Positions 53,117 through 62,122 of a stretch of DNA of 64,000 nucleotides are shown one piece after another (position 1 is the stretch's first letter; each line of letters begins with the position of its first letter). Under the pieces are notes generated by a model, which saw only the letters and a program-made list of their open reading frames with translations, searched no databases and was not told the DNA's origin. Source of the DNA: Methylobacter marinus A45 (lineage in GTDB: Bacteria > Pseudomonadota > Gammaproteobacteria > Methylococcales > Methylomonadaceae); NCBI RefSeq assembly GCF_000383855.1, contig NZ_KB912877.1:2654732-2718731 (forward strand), in the 5' to 3' direction. Both the position numbers and the translations under genes were made by a program.

Positions 53117-54160
53117 ATGCCGGTTATATTAAGCGAACTAGCCGATTTTTGCGGAGCCCGGATTGATGGGGGAGACGCATCAGTATTAATTCACGCCGCG
53201 GCGGATATCATGACCGCGCAAAGCGGACAAGTCACCCAGCTGACAAATAGCCGGTATGCCGCTCATATCAAGAATTCGACGGCTTCCGCCTGTTTTATCG
53301 CAGAAGGTTTCACGGTTGAAAACGTTCCGCCAGGCATGGCGTTACTGGTTTGCGCCGATCCGGAGATCAGCTTTATTAAAGCCGTCGAGATGTTGCATCC
53401 GGCCAGGGTTTATCGCCGGAAAATTTCGCCCCAGGCCGTCCTTGAGGACAATGTTGTCTTAGGCAACGAACTGTATATCGGACCGTATGCGGTGATTGGC
53501 GAAAATGCGAGTATCGGTGATGGCAGCGACATACTGGCCGGCGTCTATATCGGGAATAATGCCAAGATAGGTAAAAACTGCCGCATTCATCCCTATGCCG
53601 TCATCTATGATAATGTGGAAATCGGCGACAACGTCATCATTCATTCCGGTGCGGTTATCGGCGCTGAGGGATTCGGATATAAATTTCGCAATGGTGCGCA
53701 TGTTAAAGTGCCGCAGGTCGGCAATGTCGTTATTGCGGATAACGTCGAGATCGGCGCTAACACCTGTATCGACAGGGGCGCGCTGGGTAGTACGGTGATC
53801 GGATCAGGCAGCAAAATAGATAACCTGGTACAGGTCGGACATAACAATAAAGTCGGCGAACACGTGATCATGTGCGGTCAAACAGGCGTATCAGGTTCTT
53901 GCACGATTGAGGATTATGCCATCCTGGCCGGTAGTGCCGGCGTTGCCGATCATGTCACGATCGGTCGCGGCGCGGTAGTCATGGCGCGTTCGGGGATAGC
54001 CGGCGATGTCAAGCCGGGCGCTCAAGTATTCGGCAGTCCTGCCAAGGACAAGAAAATCGCCTATAAAGAGCAAGTGGCCATCAGTAAATTGCCGGAACTG
54101 TTGAAAAAAGTGAAAATTCTGGAAGAGAAGCTCAGTCTTCTTCTTGATAAAGATGTGTAG
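53117..54160 (+). CDS. lpxD: UDP-3-O-acyl-glucosamine N-acyltransferase
   Basis: 347 aa trimeric left-handed beta-helix enzyme. N-terminal uridine-binding domain (1-100), hexapeptide repeats (about 105-300, e.g. VVLGNELYIGPYAVIGENAS), catalytic His in LVQVGHNNKVGEH, C-terminal coiled helix. Transfers 3-hydroxyacyl to lipid A precursor. Not in the usual bamA-lpxD-fabZ cluster, so it may be a second copy. Confidence 0.95.
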   Translation: MPVILSELADFCGARIDGGDASVLIHAAADIMTAQSGQVTQLTNSRYAAHIKNSTASACFIAEGFTVENVPPGMALLVCADPEISFIKAVEMLHPARVYRRKISPQAVLEDNVVLGNELYIGPYAVIGENASIGDGSDILAGVYIGNNAKIGKNCRIHPYAVIYDNVEIGDNVIIHSGAVIGAEGFGYKFRNGAHVKVPQVGNVVIADNVEIGANTCIDRGALGSTVIGSGSKIDNLVQVGHNNKVGEHVIMCGQTGVSGSCTIEDYAILAGSAGVADHVTIGRGAVVMARSGIAGDVKPGAQVFGSPAKDKKIAYKEQVAISKLPELLKKVKILEEKLSLLLDKDV

Positions 54161-54316
54161 CCGATATGGCTAATCAGTAAATTCGGTAGTTGCTTGTCGT
54201 GAGATCGCTGAACTAGCGTTGTTGGAATGGTGGCTTGAAAATGCGCTTTAGTGTTTCTAAAAAGCGGCCAGGAAAAGCATCAGTGATGACAGGGAATTAA
54301 AAAATGTTAAACAACC

Positions 54317-54342
54317 CCCCCGCATATGTCTGCGAGGGGGTA
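54317..54342 (-). terminator. Hairpin downstream of the 64-aa protein gene
   Basis: CCCCCGCA / TGCGAGGGGG-type stem around loop TATGTC, followed on the minus strand by GTTGTTTAACATTTTTTAA. Plausible weak intrinsic terminator. Confidence 0.5.
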
Positions 54343-54350
54343 GCAGTATC

Positions 54351-54545
54351 TTATTCTACAGCTTTATTTTTTGTCGCTTTTCTTGCTTCAATAGCTTGAA
54401 AAGTTTCTTGTTGAAGTTCAGCTACTGCGCCGCTTTTCAAATGCTCGGTTTCTCTGCCTTTGAGCATGACAACTAATATGATAGTCGCGACGATGATTCC
54501 GCCGATGTACAGCCAGAAATTATCTCTTTCTTGTTCTTCAGCCAT
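54351..54545 (-). CDS. Small single-pass membrane protein, 64 aa
   Basis: Begins MAEEQERDNFWLYIGGIIV; one membrane segment (FWLYIGGIIVATIILVVML), then a charged helix (LKSGAVAELQQETFQAIEAR). Same pattern as the protein at 47330. Preceded by GAGGATTTAAAA, a usable ribosome-binding site. Function unknown. Confidence 0.72.
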   Translation of the reverse strand: MAEEQERDNFWLYIGGIIVATIILVVMLKGRETEHLKSGAVAELQQETFQAIEARKATKNKAVE

Positions 54546-54924
54546 TTTTAAATCCTCATATAGTTATTGTAGTAATGTTTTTGTCCCCTCTCCTCAAAGG
54601 GGCAACTCAACAATTAATAATCATTGAGCCGATCGTCGAAATATTTTTGTAAACGACGGGTTAATTTTTATCACGAGATAAGGTGTTGTGTCAAAACTAA
54701 AATAAATTTATCTTGACTGTCGTGTTTTTTGTTTTGAATAAAGCTCTTATTTATTGCCTTATTTTTCAAAGTTATATTTATAAGTTATTGATAATTAAAT
54801 AACTTATAATTTTATTGCGAAGCATGCATAGCGACAGCGTAATGTGTTTTTAGGCGAGGGCTGCTGATCAGTTAAGGTAGAGCAAGTTAAAGAAATCACA
54901 TTGACGAGGTTGAAGGAAGGTCAA
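54546..54924. other. AT-rich divergent promoter region
   Basis: About 380 bp between the 64-aa protein gene and the polyphosphate kinase gene. No open frame or repeat recognised; presumably holds both promoters. Confidence 0.35.
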
Positions 54925-56409
54925 ATGTTTGAAATTTCCGGACCGGAACATCGATTGAAGAAAGCCGAATACGATAAGCAAGTGCTGGAATTGAGAACGC
55001 ATTTGCTGACGGCGCAGCGGAAACTCCGATCGGCGGATTTTTCTGTCATTATCCTTGTATCAGGCGTTGATGGAGGCGGCAAGGGCGAAATAATCAATCT
55101 TCTGAACGAGTGGATGGATTCGCGCTATATACAAACTAATGCTTTCGACGAACCTAGCGATGAAGAGAAGGAGCGGCCCAAGTTCTGGCGCTTCTGGCGC
55201 ACATTGCCGGCAAAAGGCACCATTGGCATTTATATAGGCTCCTGGTACAGCGAGCCGATATCGCAGCGTGTCCGCCAGGAAATCACGAATGATCAACTGC
55301 ACGTTGAATTAACGCACATCAAGCAATTCGAGCAACTGTTAACCGATGATGGCGTCTTGATCATTAAATGCTGGTTGCACTTAAACAAGGATGAGCAGCA
55401 AAAACGGCTGAAAAAGCTCGAAAAAAATCCGCAAACCAGTTGGCGGGTAAGCGACCGCGATAAAAAACATCTGAAAACGTATGATGATTTTATCCGTGTG
55501 GCTGAACGCACATTATTCGAAACCAGTACCGCCGCCGCGTGCTGGCGGATTATCGACGGTACGGATAGACGCTACAGCTGTCTATCCGTAGGCCGTCATG
55601 TGCTGGACAGCATTGGCCGGCATATCGAAAGGAGAACTGCCGGCCAAGGTGTCGTCGAACCCGTAAATACTCCCGGTATCATCGATATTCCGCGGGACAG
55701 TGTGCTGGCCAGGCTCGACCTGTCGCTTAAACTGAGCAAAAAAACCTATGATGAACAATTGAGTTTTTATCAAGGCGAACTTAGCCGGCTGACCAGGCTG
55801 GCGCACCAGAAAAAATGCTCCAGTATCTTAGTCTTCGAGGGCTGGGATGCCAGCGGCAAGGGGGGAGGCATCAGGCGCTTGATCCATGCGCTTGATGCGA
55901 GGCATTACCGCGTGATTTCCGTGGCCGCACCCACCGATGAAGAGCGCTCCCGGCATTACCTGTGGCGGTTCTGGCGCCATATTCCGCGCGCCGGCAAGAT
56001 CACTATCTATGACAGGAGCTGGTATGGACGTGTGCTGGTTGAACGTGTTGAAGGCTTTGCGGCGGAACATGAATGGCGGCGAGGCTTTTCGGAAATAGTC
56101 AATTTTGAGGAAGAATTAATGCGCGCCGGTATCATTATCCTGAAATTCTGGCTGCATATTGACCAGGATGAGCAATTGAGACGTTTTCGTGAGCGCGAAC
56201 GGATCATTTATAAGCAACATAAGATAACCGAAGAAGATTACCGCAACCGTGAAAAATGGGCCGACTATGAATTGGCAGTCAATGACATGATAACCCGCAC
56301 CAGTACCGAGGCTGCTCCCTGGATATTGGTTGAAGGCAATGATAAAAAATATGCCCGTATTAAAGTATTAAAAAGCTATTGCGAGAAATTGGAATCGATT
56401 TTCGACTGA
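54925..56409 (+). CDS. pap: Polyphosphate:AMP phosphotransferase (tandem PPK2)
   Basis: 494 aa from the ATG at 54925, preceded by GAAGGAAGG; a TTG at 54901 gives a longer but unlikely form. Two PPK2 domains. The second has intact Walker A GWDASGKGGGIRRL, lid APTDEERSRHY and DRSWYGR. The first has GVDGGGKGEI but GSWYSE where the Asp of DRSWY should be, so it is probably non-catalytic, as in known class II PPK2. Makes ADP from AMP and polyphosphate. Confidence 0.93.
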   Translation: MFEISGPEHRLKKAEYDKQVLELRTHLLTAQRKLRSADFSVIILVSGVDGGGKGEIINLLNEWMDSRYIQTNAFDEPSDEEKERPKFWRFWRTLPAKGTIGIYIGSWYSEPISQRVRQEITNDQLHVELTHIKQFEQLLTDDGVLIIKCWLHLNKDEQQKRLKKLEKNPQTSWRVSDRDKKHLKTYDDFIRVAERTLFETSTAAACWRIIDGTDRRYSCLSVGRHVLDSIGRHIERRTAGQGVVEPVNTPGIIDIPRDSVLARLDLSLKLSKKTYDEQLSFYQGELSRLTRLAHQKKCSSILVFEGWDASGKGGGIRRLIHALDARHYRVISVAAPTDEERSRHYLWRFWRHIPRAGKITIYDRSWYGRVLVERVEGFAAEHEWRRGFSEIVNFEEELMRAGIIILKFWLHIDQDEQLRRFRERERIIYKQHKITEEDYRNREKWADYELAVNDMITRTSTEAAPWILVEGNDKKYARIKVLKSYCEKLESIFD

Positions 56410-56891
56410 TTAATATATATTTTTTAATAATGTAAGTTTAAGAATTGATAGTGACTATTCAGTTCTAATTGGCCATATTATATTTGTCTGTAATTCTAAT
56501 ATTCCCCAATTCAAATAATTCAGTGAGAGTGCCGGATTGTTTCGATAATGGTAACTTGTAACTAATTGATTAGTAAATGCATAAAAAAACTTATCGCTCC
56601 TAAGCAAGAGCTAAGGTTCATCAAATAAGCTAATCGGGAACACGGCGTTTAGCGTGTCAATTAAGTACTTCCATTTGATCCAATAATCGTCTTCTTTGAA
56701 ATCGTGCACAAATTAGCTCCCTTTAGGTTTCTATGTGCTTTTGAATTGGACGGCATTTAAAAACAAGCATTGATGATGTATAGCAGCAATTTTAAATATT
56801 AATTACAAGCTCTTGTTAAATATTAATTAAATTTCACTCGACTACTGTTTTAAATAAATTTAAATAGCTGCTAAAAATGTAAGGTATATAT
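56410..56891. other. AT-rich spacer without recognised gene
   Basis: About 480 bp, clearly AT-richer than the flanking genes. No open frame with a ribosome-binding site. The promoter of the pectate-lyase-like gene probably lies near 56820-56880. Confidence 0.35.
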
Positions 56892-58796
56892 ATGCATAAA
56901 TTAAATTTAGCGTTTTCAGGATTGGTCTTGGCCGGTTTGTCAGGACCGGCATTCAGCTTGCCGGCTTTTCCGGGAGCGGAGGGGTTCGGGACGGAAACAC
57001 CGGGCGGGCGCGGCGGCAAGGTGATCGAAGTCACCAACCTGAACGACAGCGGTCCTGGAAGCCTGCGCGCCGCATTGACGGCGTCCGGCCCGCGTATTGT
57101 CGTTTTTAAGGTGGCCGGTACTATAGAGCTGTCATCACGGATTGAGGTGGAGGAACCCTATTTGACAGTAGCCGGGCAGACAGCCCCCGGCGATGGCATC
57201 ACAATCAAGAATCATGAGTCCAACGGCAAAGGGCCGATGCGGATAAGCACGCACGACGTGGTGCTGCGTTATCTCAGAATCCGTTCCTCCCCCAGTCCGA
57301 ATGACGGCGGAACACTGGATGCAATGACCATGTACCCGGGGCCATATAACGTCGTCGTGGACCATTGCTCTTTCTCGTGGGGAACGGACGAAGTATTTCA
57401 AACGGGCGGAGCGCATGACTTTACGATCCAGTGGAGTATTGTCGCGGAAGGATTGAGAAACGCCACCCATCCGGAAGGCGATCATAGCAAGGGCATGCAT
57501 TTCAGGGACGCCAACTCCGACAATATCTCCGCGCACCACAATCTGCTGGCGCATAACGAGGACCGCAATCCCAATGTCAATTCGTCCGGGACTGTGGATC
57601 TGGTCAACAATGTCTTCTACAACGCTACGCGCTGGACCGAGATCAAGGACAAGTTCGGCGAACCGAAAGCCAACATTGTCAACAACTATTACAAAATGGG
57701 GCCGAGCAGCGGCAGCAAGGGCTATGAAGTCTTTTACTACGACAGCACCGGCCGGCAGCCCAGAGTCTACGTCAGCGGCAACATCGGCTTTCACCGGCCG
57801 ACGAACGATCTGCCGGATGCAGAGATCGTGCGCGAGGACAGCCGCTGGATGATCGTGAACAGCCGCTTCCCGGCGCCGGCGGTAACGACTTTCCCGGCAA
57901 ACGAAGCGTTTACCAAGGTGCTGGATGGCGTCGGCGCCACCTTGCCGGTGCGGGATGCCCATGACGCCAGCATCGTTGACGATGTGCGCAACGGCACCGG
58001 CAGTCTTATCGATGACCCGTCCGAGGTGGGCGGCTGGCTGGTCATGGCGCCCGGAACACCGCTGCCCGACGACGATAAGGACGGGATGCCCAACGAGTGG
58101 GAACAGGCGAACGGTTTAAATGCCTCGAACGCGGCGGATGGTTCGCAAGATGCCGATAATGACGGTTACACCAACGTCGAAGAGTATTTGAACGGAACCG
58201 ATCCACGGGTTGCAGGCGGTGATGTCATTGATCCACCGCCTTCAACCGGACCAGGGACAGATGGGCCGGAAGATCCGGAAGAGCCGATAATCGATTCCGG
58301 AACGGGGGGCGGCGAGGATAACACGGGGTCGGATACGCTGACTTTTGCGCCTGTCGCCGATGCAACGATCATGGCCGATTCGCCTGATACCAATTACGGC
58401 AGCGAGGACAAGCTGGAGGTCGATAAGAGTTCCATGGCGCATGCCCTCATCAAGTTCGCGGTTTCAGGTATCGGATCGGACCAGGTTGCCAGCGCCAAGC
58501 TGCGATTGCACAACTCCAATTCATCAAAAACTGGCGGGGATTTTTATCCGGTCGCCGACAATTCCTGGTCCGAGCAAAGTGTCACCTGGAACAATGCGCC
58601 ACCGACCGATCAGGGCAAGATCGCATCGCTGGGCGCGGTCACCAAGGGCAATTGGTATGAAGTGGATGTCACCTCGTTAATCAAGGGAGATGGCGAATAC
58701 AGCCTGAGCATGCAGTCGACCTCAAGTGATGGCGCCGATTACAGATCGAAAGAAAGGTCGGGATTTGCACCACAGTTGATCGTTACGGTGAAGTAA
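56892..58796 (+). CDS. Secreted pectate lyase-like protein with CBM96-type domain
   Basis: 634 aa. Signal peptide (LAFSGLVLAGLSGPAFS), right-handed beta helix of PL1 type (PAFPGAEGFGTETPGGRGG, VVVDHCSFSWGTDEVF, NEDRNPNVNSSGTVDLVNN), calcium-binding repeats DDDKDGMPNEWE and DADNDGYTNVEEY near residue 400-440, a Pro/Gly/Asp linker, and a C-terminal DNRLRE/CBM96-like domain (PVADATIMADSPDTNYGSED). Substrate may be plant or algal pectin or a self-made acidic polysaccharide. The stop codon falls on the end of a MITE-like element. Confidence 0.85.
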   Translation: MHKLNLAFSGLVLAGLSGPAFSLPAFPGAEGFGTETPGGRGGKVIEVTNLNDSGPGSLRAALTASGPRIVVFKVAGTIELSSRIEVEEPYLTVAGQTAPGDGITIKNHESNGKGPMRISTHDVVLRYLRIRSSPSPNDGGTLDAMTMYPGPYNVVVDHCSFSWGTDEVFQTGGAHDFTIQWSIVAEGLRNATHPEGDHSKGMHFRDANSDNISAHHNLLAHNEDRNPNVNSSGTVDLVNNVFYNATRWTEIKDKFGEPKANIVNNYYKMGPSSGSKGYEVFYYDSTGRQPRVYVSGNIGFHRPTNDLPDAEIVREDSRWMIVNSRFPAPAVTTFPANEAFTKVLDGVGATLPVRDAHDASIVDDVRNGTGSLIDDPSEVGGWLVMAPGTPLPDDDKDGMPNEWEQANGLNASNAADGSQDADNDGYTNVEEYLNGTDPRVAGGDVIDPPPSTGPGTDGPEDPEEPIIDSGTGGGEDNTGSDTLTFAPVADATIMADSPDTNYGSEDKLEVDKSSMAHALIKFAVSGIGSDQVASAKLRLHNSNSSKTGGDFYPVADNSWSEQSVTWNNAPPTDQGKIASLGAVTKGNWYEVDVTSLIKGDGEYSLSMQSTSSDGADYRSKERSGFAPQLIVTVK

Positions 58797-58977
58797 GGAT
58801 GCGTTAATAACTTCCCTGAATCGTGATGAATAAATAATACCTTTGTGGGGACGACCTGAGTCGCCCTGGGCGAATACCCTAAAGGGCACAAGTACCCAAA
58901 GGGCATAAATAAATTCGCCCCTACATAACGGTTAATTGCATCCGTAAACCGGGAAATTATTTACGGCCAAATCCTAA
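58794..58977. repeat. MITE-like element, family A copy 3
   Basis: 184 bp. Left end TAAGGATGCGTTAATAACTT followed by CCCTGAAT is related to the left ends of copies 1 and 2; right end AAATTATTTACGGCCAAATC corresponds to their right ends. Contains ACCCTAAAGGGCACAAGT like copy 1. Left end carries the pectate lyase stop codon TAA. Confidence 0.5.
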
Positions 58978-59060
58978 GTAATGGGCATGAAATAAATCAG
59001 GGAATTGTAGGTGCGAATTCATTCGCACATTTGGGGAAGTTATTTTATGCGCGTTCCTAA
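58973..59060. repeat. MITE-like element, family B copy 3
   Basis: 88 bp abutting copy 3 of family A and sharing CCTAA at the junction. Inverted ends CCTAAGTAATGGGCATGAAA and TTTAGGAACGCGCATAAAAT (opposite strand). Centre is the palindrome GTGCGAATTCATTCGCAC. Confidence 0.5.
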
Positions 59061-59095
59061 ACGGCTAAAGCCCCTCCTGGAAACGGGAGGGATTT
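59047..59095. other. Hairpin CCCTCCTGGAAACGGGAGGG
   Basis: Perfect stem CCCTCC-type arms around TGGAAAC (59072-59092), preceded by GGCTAAAGCC. Resembles the right-end hairpins of IS200/IS605-like elements, but no transposase is present; may be a relic. Confidence 0.3.
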
Positions 59096-59146
59096 CAACA
59101 AGACGCAGCCATGACCAGCATTGATACTGGCTATGGTTGTATCAGC

Positions 59147-59172
59147 AAAGGGGCCCCAAGGGCCCCTTTTTT
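59147..59172 (+). terminator. Intrinsic terminator between convergent genes
   Basis: Ten-bp stem AAAGGGGCCC / GGGCCCCTTT with loop CAA and six T. Serves the plus strand best; weaker for the minus strand gene ending at 59205. Confidence 0.8.
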
Positions 59173-59204
59173 ATGAAACATGGATACGGCTGGAGCGGTC
59201 ACCC

Positions 59205-62057
59205 TCAATCGGTCGTATATTCGACATGCAACAGCGGCGCGGCGGATGGTACGCCATCGAAGGCTTCCGCAACACGCTCGCCGCTGCCGGTAATGATCAC
59301 CGCCAGCGAATTGCCGCTCGACCAGCCGGCGCGATTGACAATTTCCTGAATCACGGCGGCGATATTCGGCGTCCGCTGGTCAGGGCCGGCGACATTCTTT
59401 GTCGGCCATGCCGCCGGACTCCAGGATACCGAAGCGCCCGTTTTGGGTCGTGAGGAAATATTGCCGGTTGCTGTGGTAAACGTGGGGGCATTGTCGATAG
59501 CCTGACCCGCAATTTGCAGCGTGGTGGCGCCTGATTCCGCTTCATCGACCGTGAACTGGATGAAAGCACTGGTAATCGTCGCTCCCTGTGGAATCGTAAT
59601 GGCGTTAAAACGCATACCCACGGTTTGGTTGCCATCTGAGTCGAGTATCATCTCAAGATCGGAGCTTTTCAAATCCATCTTGCCGGTAGAAATGATTTCT
59701 TCGGCGTCATCGGTACTGGCTGAGACGCGGATGTCCAGCGAGCCGCTGCCGCCGCCTCCGCCGCCCGTTGAATTGTCCACGGTGACGGTGACTGCATCGG
59801 ATGTACGTGTATTCCCGGCGGCATCCCTCGCCACGGCGGTCAAGCTGTGGCTGCCGTTGGCTACCGCCGTCGTATCCCAGGCGATGGAATAGGGCGAACT
59901 GGTATCCTCGGCACCTAAATTGACGCCGTCCAGTCTGAATTGCACGCCCACGACGCCGACATTATCCGAGGCATTGGCCGAAACGGTAACCGTGCCGAGC
60001 ACCGTGGCGCCATTCGTAGGAGCTGTCAGGCTCACGGTAGGCGCTGTCGTATCATCGCTGCCGCCGCCGCCACCGCCCGATGCCGTGCGCGTCAGATCGA
60101 TGCCATTGACCACCGCTCCGGACGGCAGTCCGCTGCCTATGCCATTCCAGACAAATGCATAGTTGCAGGCCGTATTGCTGCCGGTTGAACTTGGACTGCA
60201 TTGGAAAATATCGGCGCCGCCGCCGTTGGCGCCGGTGACAGAGAACGTACCCAGCGTGGTCAGATAAATGTCGCCGTTATCGTCGATCGCGACGCCGTTC
60301 ACATCCTCGCTGCTGCTTTGGCTGAGTTCCACATCCGAACCGTCGAAATACAGAGCCCAGGTGCCGCTTGTGGCTTCACCCAGGGACGTGGGTGTGAAAG
60401 CGAGCATATCTTCGTCGTTAGCGCCGGAAACGCCTGTGACTGTCGGGTTGCCAGTGGTGCTGATGAGCAGACGTCCATCCGGGGCAAATCCAATGGCGTC
60501 AACGTCCTCGTCGCTAGCGGTCAGTTCCACGTCGGAGCCGTCGAAATACCATTCGAAGCTGCCCGCCGTGTTAGTGCCCAGTGAGGTCGGGATAAAACGC
60601 ACGATGTCGGAGTCATCAACGGTGCCCACGTTCGGTATCGCGAGGCCGTCAGCCGCGAAGCTGAGCAGAATGCTGCCGTCCGGCATAATGTGGAAGGCAT
60701 CGACTTCCACGCCGCTGGCGCCAAGGCCCACATCGGAGCCGTCGAAATACAGTGACCAGGTGCCGTTGGCCGTGTCGTAGGCGAGGATGTCCTCGTCTCC
60801 AAATGCTATGCCATTCACAGTGCCACTGCTGACAGTGGAAACGTAGATGGCGGCGAAAGGCGCCGGCTGGGACTGGACGTTGATTTGCACGTCATCGCTG
60901 CCCGAAAGCTGCGAATCGCTGGCCGTCAGGCGCAGCACATAAACGCCGGGACTGGAAAAACTCGCCGTGGTATCGACCGCGCTGGCATTGCCGAAAGTCA
61001 CCGTGCCCGGGCCGCTGACCTTACTCCAGGTGGTAGTGACCTGGCCGGGAGGATTGGGCAGCCCGTCATCCGCCACTGTGCCGTCGAGCAGGGCATCGGC
61101 CGATGCGCTGATGAACTGATCCGGGCCGGCCGCGACAGTAGGCGCCTGATTGCCCGGCTGTGCGCCAGTCGGGATTGAAAACTGATAAACCTTGCCGTCG
61201 TTTTCATTCGGGTTCGAATCATTATCGATACCACGGTCGGCGACATAGACATGCGTTGTATTATCCCCGGAGATATTTTTCGATACCGCCGCGAGCCCGG
61301 CGGGTTTTACGGGACTGGCGGCGTCGATGCCTATCGTCCGCACCAGCGTGCCCGACGTAGTCAGATAAGCCAATTCTTCCTTGGGCTTGCCGACGATATA
61401 GAGGTGCCCCGGATTGTCCGGGTCGTATTCGCCGCCTTCGGGATCGGTCACGCCCAGTGATGAGGTATCGAAATGCGTACAGGTTTCTCCCGAGCCGTTA
61501 AAAAGCCCGTCTGGTCCCGGCGTAACCTTGTAGACTTCCGCATTTACGCCATCGATGATGAACAGCGTGCCTTCTCCGTAAGCAATGCCTTCGGGGTCGC
61601 TGCTATCGCAGAGCGTGCGGGTTGAAAACGAGGTCCGGCTATCGTCGCTGGTGAACAGTTGCCCATCCGGCCCCGGATTGATATCGTAGACTGCTTTATC
61701 GTCGTCGGAGGAGATGAGCAGGTGGCCGTTGTCCGTGTTGAAGGCGCAGCCCACCGGTTCTTCCGAGTAGGCGAGCGTGTTCGAGGTGCCTTGCAGAGCG
61801 CCCGTGCGGGTCATCTCGAACAGGTTGGCGCCGTCATAGATATTCATTTCATTGACTTCGCCGTCACAGATCAGCAATCTGTCGATATCGCTGAGATAGG
61901 CAATGCCGCTAGGGTCCGGGCTGGGCGGATTGAATGCCGAGGTATCGATGATCCGGATCAGCGAGCCCGTGATATCCGCGGCAAGCGCGGGATGCTGGCC
62001 GGCCAGGAGCAGAGCACCCAGCGCGGAAAGTTTGAACAGGGTTTTTCGATTGGTCAT
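59205..62057 (-). CDS. Large secreted multidomain protein (propeller, PKD/Ig-like, DNRLRE-like)
   Basis: 950 aa from the ATG at 62057 (ribosome-binding site AGAGGAC); an ATG 90 bases upstream is rejected. Signal peptide ends ALAAD. Then an NHL/SMP-30-like propeller (about 30-300), a PKD/REJ-like domain (about 305-400), three repeats around LYFDGSDVEL (about 430-620), an Ig-like domain (TAPTVSLTAPTNGATVLGTV) after a Gly-rich linker, and a C-terminal beta domain resembling DNRLRE (IPQGATITSAFIQFTVDEAE). Probably extracellular; substrate unknown. Confidence 0.78.
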   Translation of the reverse strand: MTNRKTLFKLSALGALLLAGQHPALAADITGSLIRIIDTSAFNPPSPDPSGIAYLSDIDRLLICDGEVNEMNIYDGANLFEMTRTGALQGTSNTLAYSEEPVGCAFNTDNGHLLISSDDDKAVYDINPGPDGQLFTSDDSRTSFSTRTLCDSSDPEGIAYGEGTLFIIDGVNAEVYKVTPGPDGLFNGSGETCTHFDTSSLGVTDPEGGEYDPDNPGHLYIVGKPKEELAYLTTSGTLVRTIGIDAASPVKPAGLAAVSKNISGDNTTHVYVADRGIDNDSNPNENDGKVYQFSIPTGAQPGNQAPTVAAGPDQFISASADALLDGTVADDGLPNPPGQVTTTWSKVSGPGTVTFGNASAVDTTASFSSPGVYVLRLTASDSQLSGSDDVQINVQSQPAPFAAIYVSTVSSGTVNGIAFGDEDILAYDTANGTWSLYFDGSDVGLGASGVEVDAFHIMPDGSILLSFAADGLAIPNVGTVDDSDIVRFIPTSLGTNTAGSFEWYFDGSDVELTASDEDVDAIGFAPDGRLLISTTGNPTVTGVSGANDEDMLAFTPTSLGEATSGTWALYFDGSDVELSQSSSEDVNGVAIDDNGDIYLTTLGTFSVTGANGGGADIFQCSPSSTGSNTACNYAFVWNGIGSGLPSGAVVNGIDLTRTASGGGGGGSDDTTAPTVSLTAPTNGATVLGTVTVSANASDNVGVVGVQFRLDGVNLGAEDTSSPYSIAWDTTAVANGSHSLTAVARDAAGNTRTSDAVTVTVDNSTGGGGGGSGSLDIRVSASTDDAEEIISTGKMDLKSSDLEMILDSDGNQTVGMRFNAITIPQGATITSAFIQFTVDEAESGATTLQIAGQAIDNAPTFTTATGNISSRPKTGASVSWSPAAWPTKNVAGPDQRTPNIAAVIQEIVNRAGWSSGNSLAVIITGSGERVAEAFDGVPSAAPLLHVEYTTD

Positions 62058-62122
62058 TGGAATGTCCTCTTGAAGAAAAGTGATGACTGAAACTTCGCAA
62101 ACATCAAACTTCCGCCGCCGGT

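Noticed and set aside
59061-59150. Possible riboswitch (GEMM-like) in the stretch with CCTCCTGGAAACGGGAGG
   Set aside because: Only a simple hairpin can be formed; the conserved core bases of the c-di-GMP aptamers are absent and no gene follows on the plus strand.
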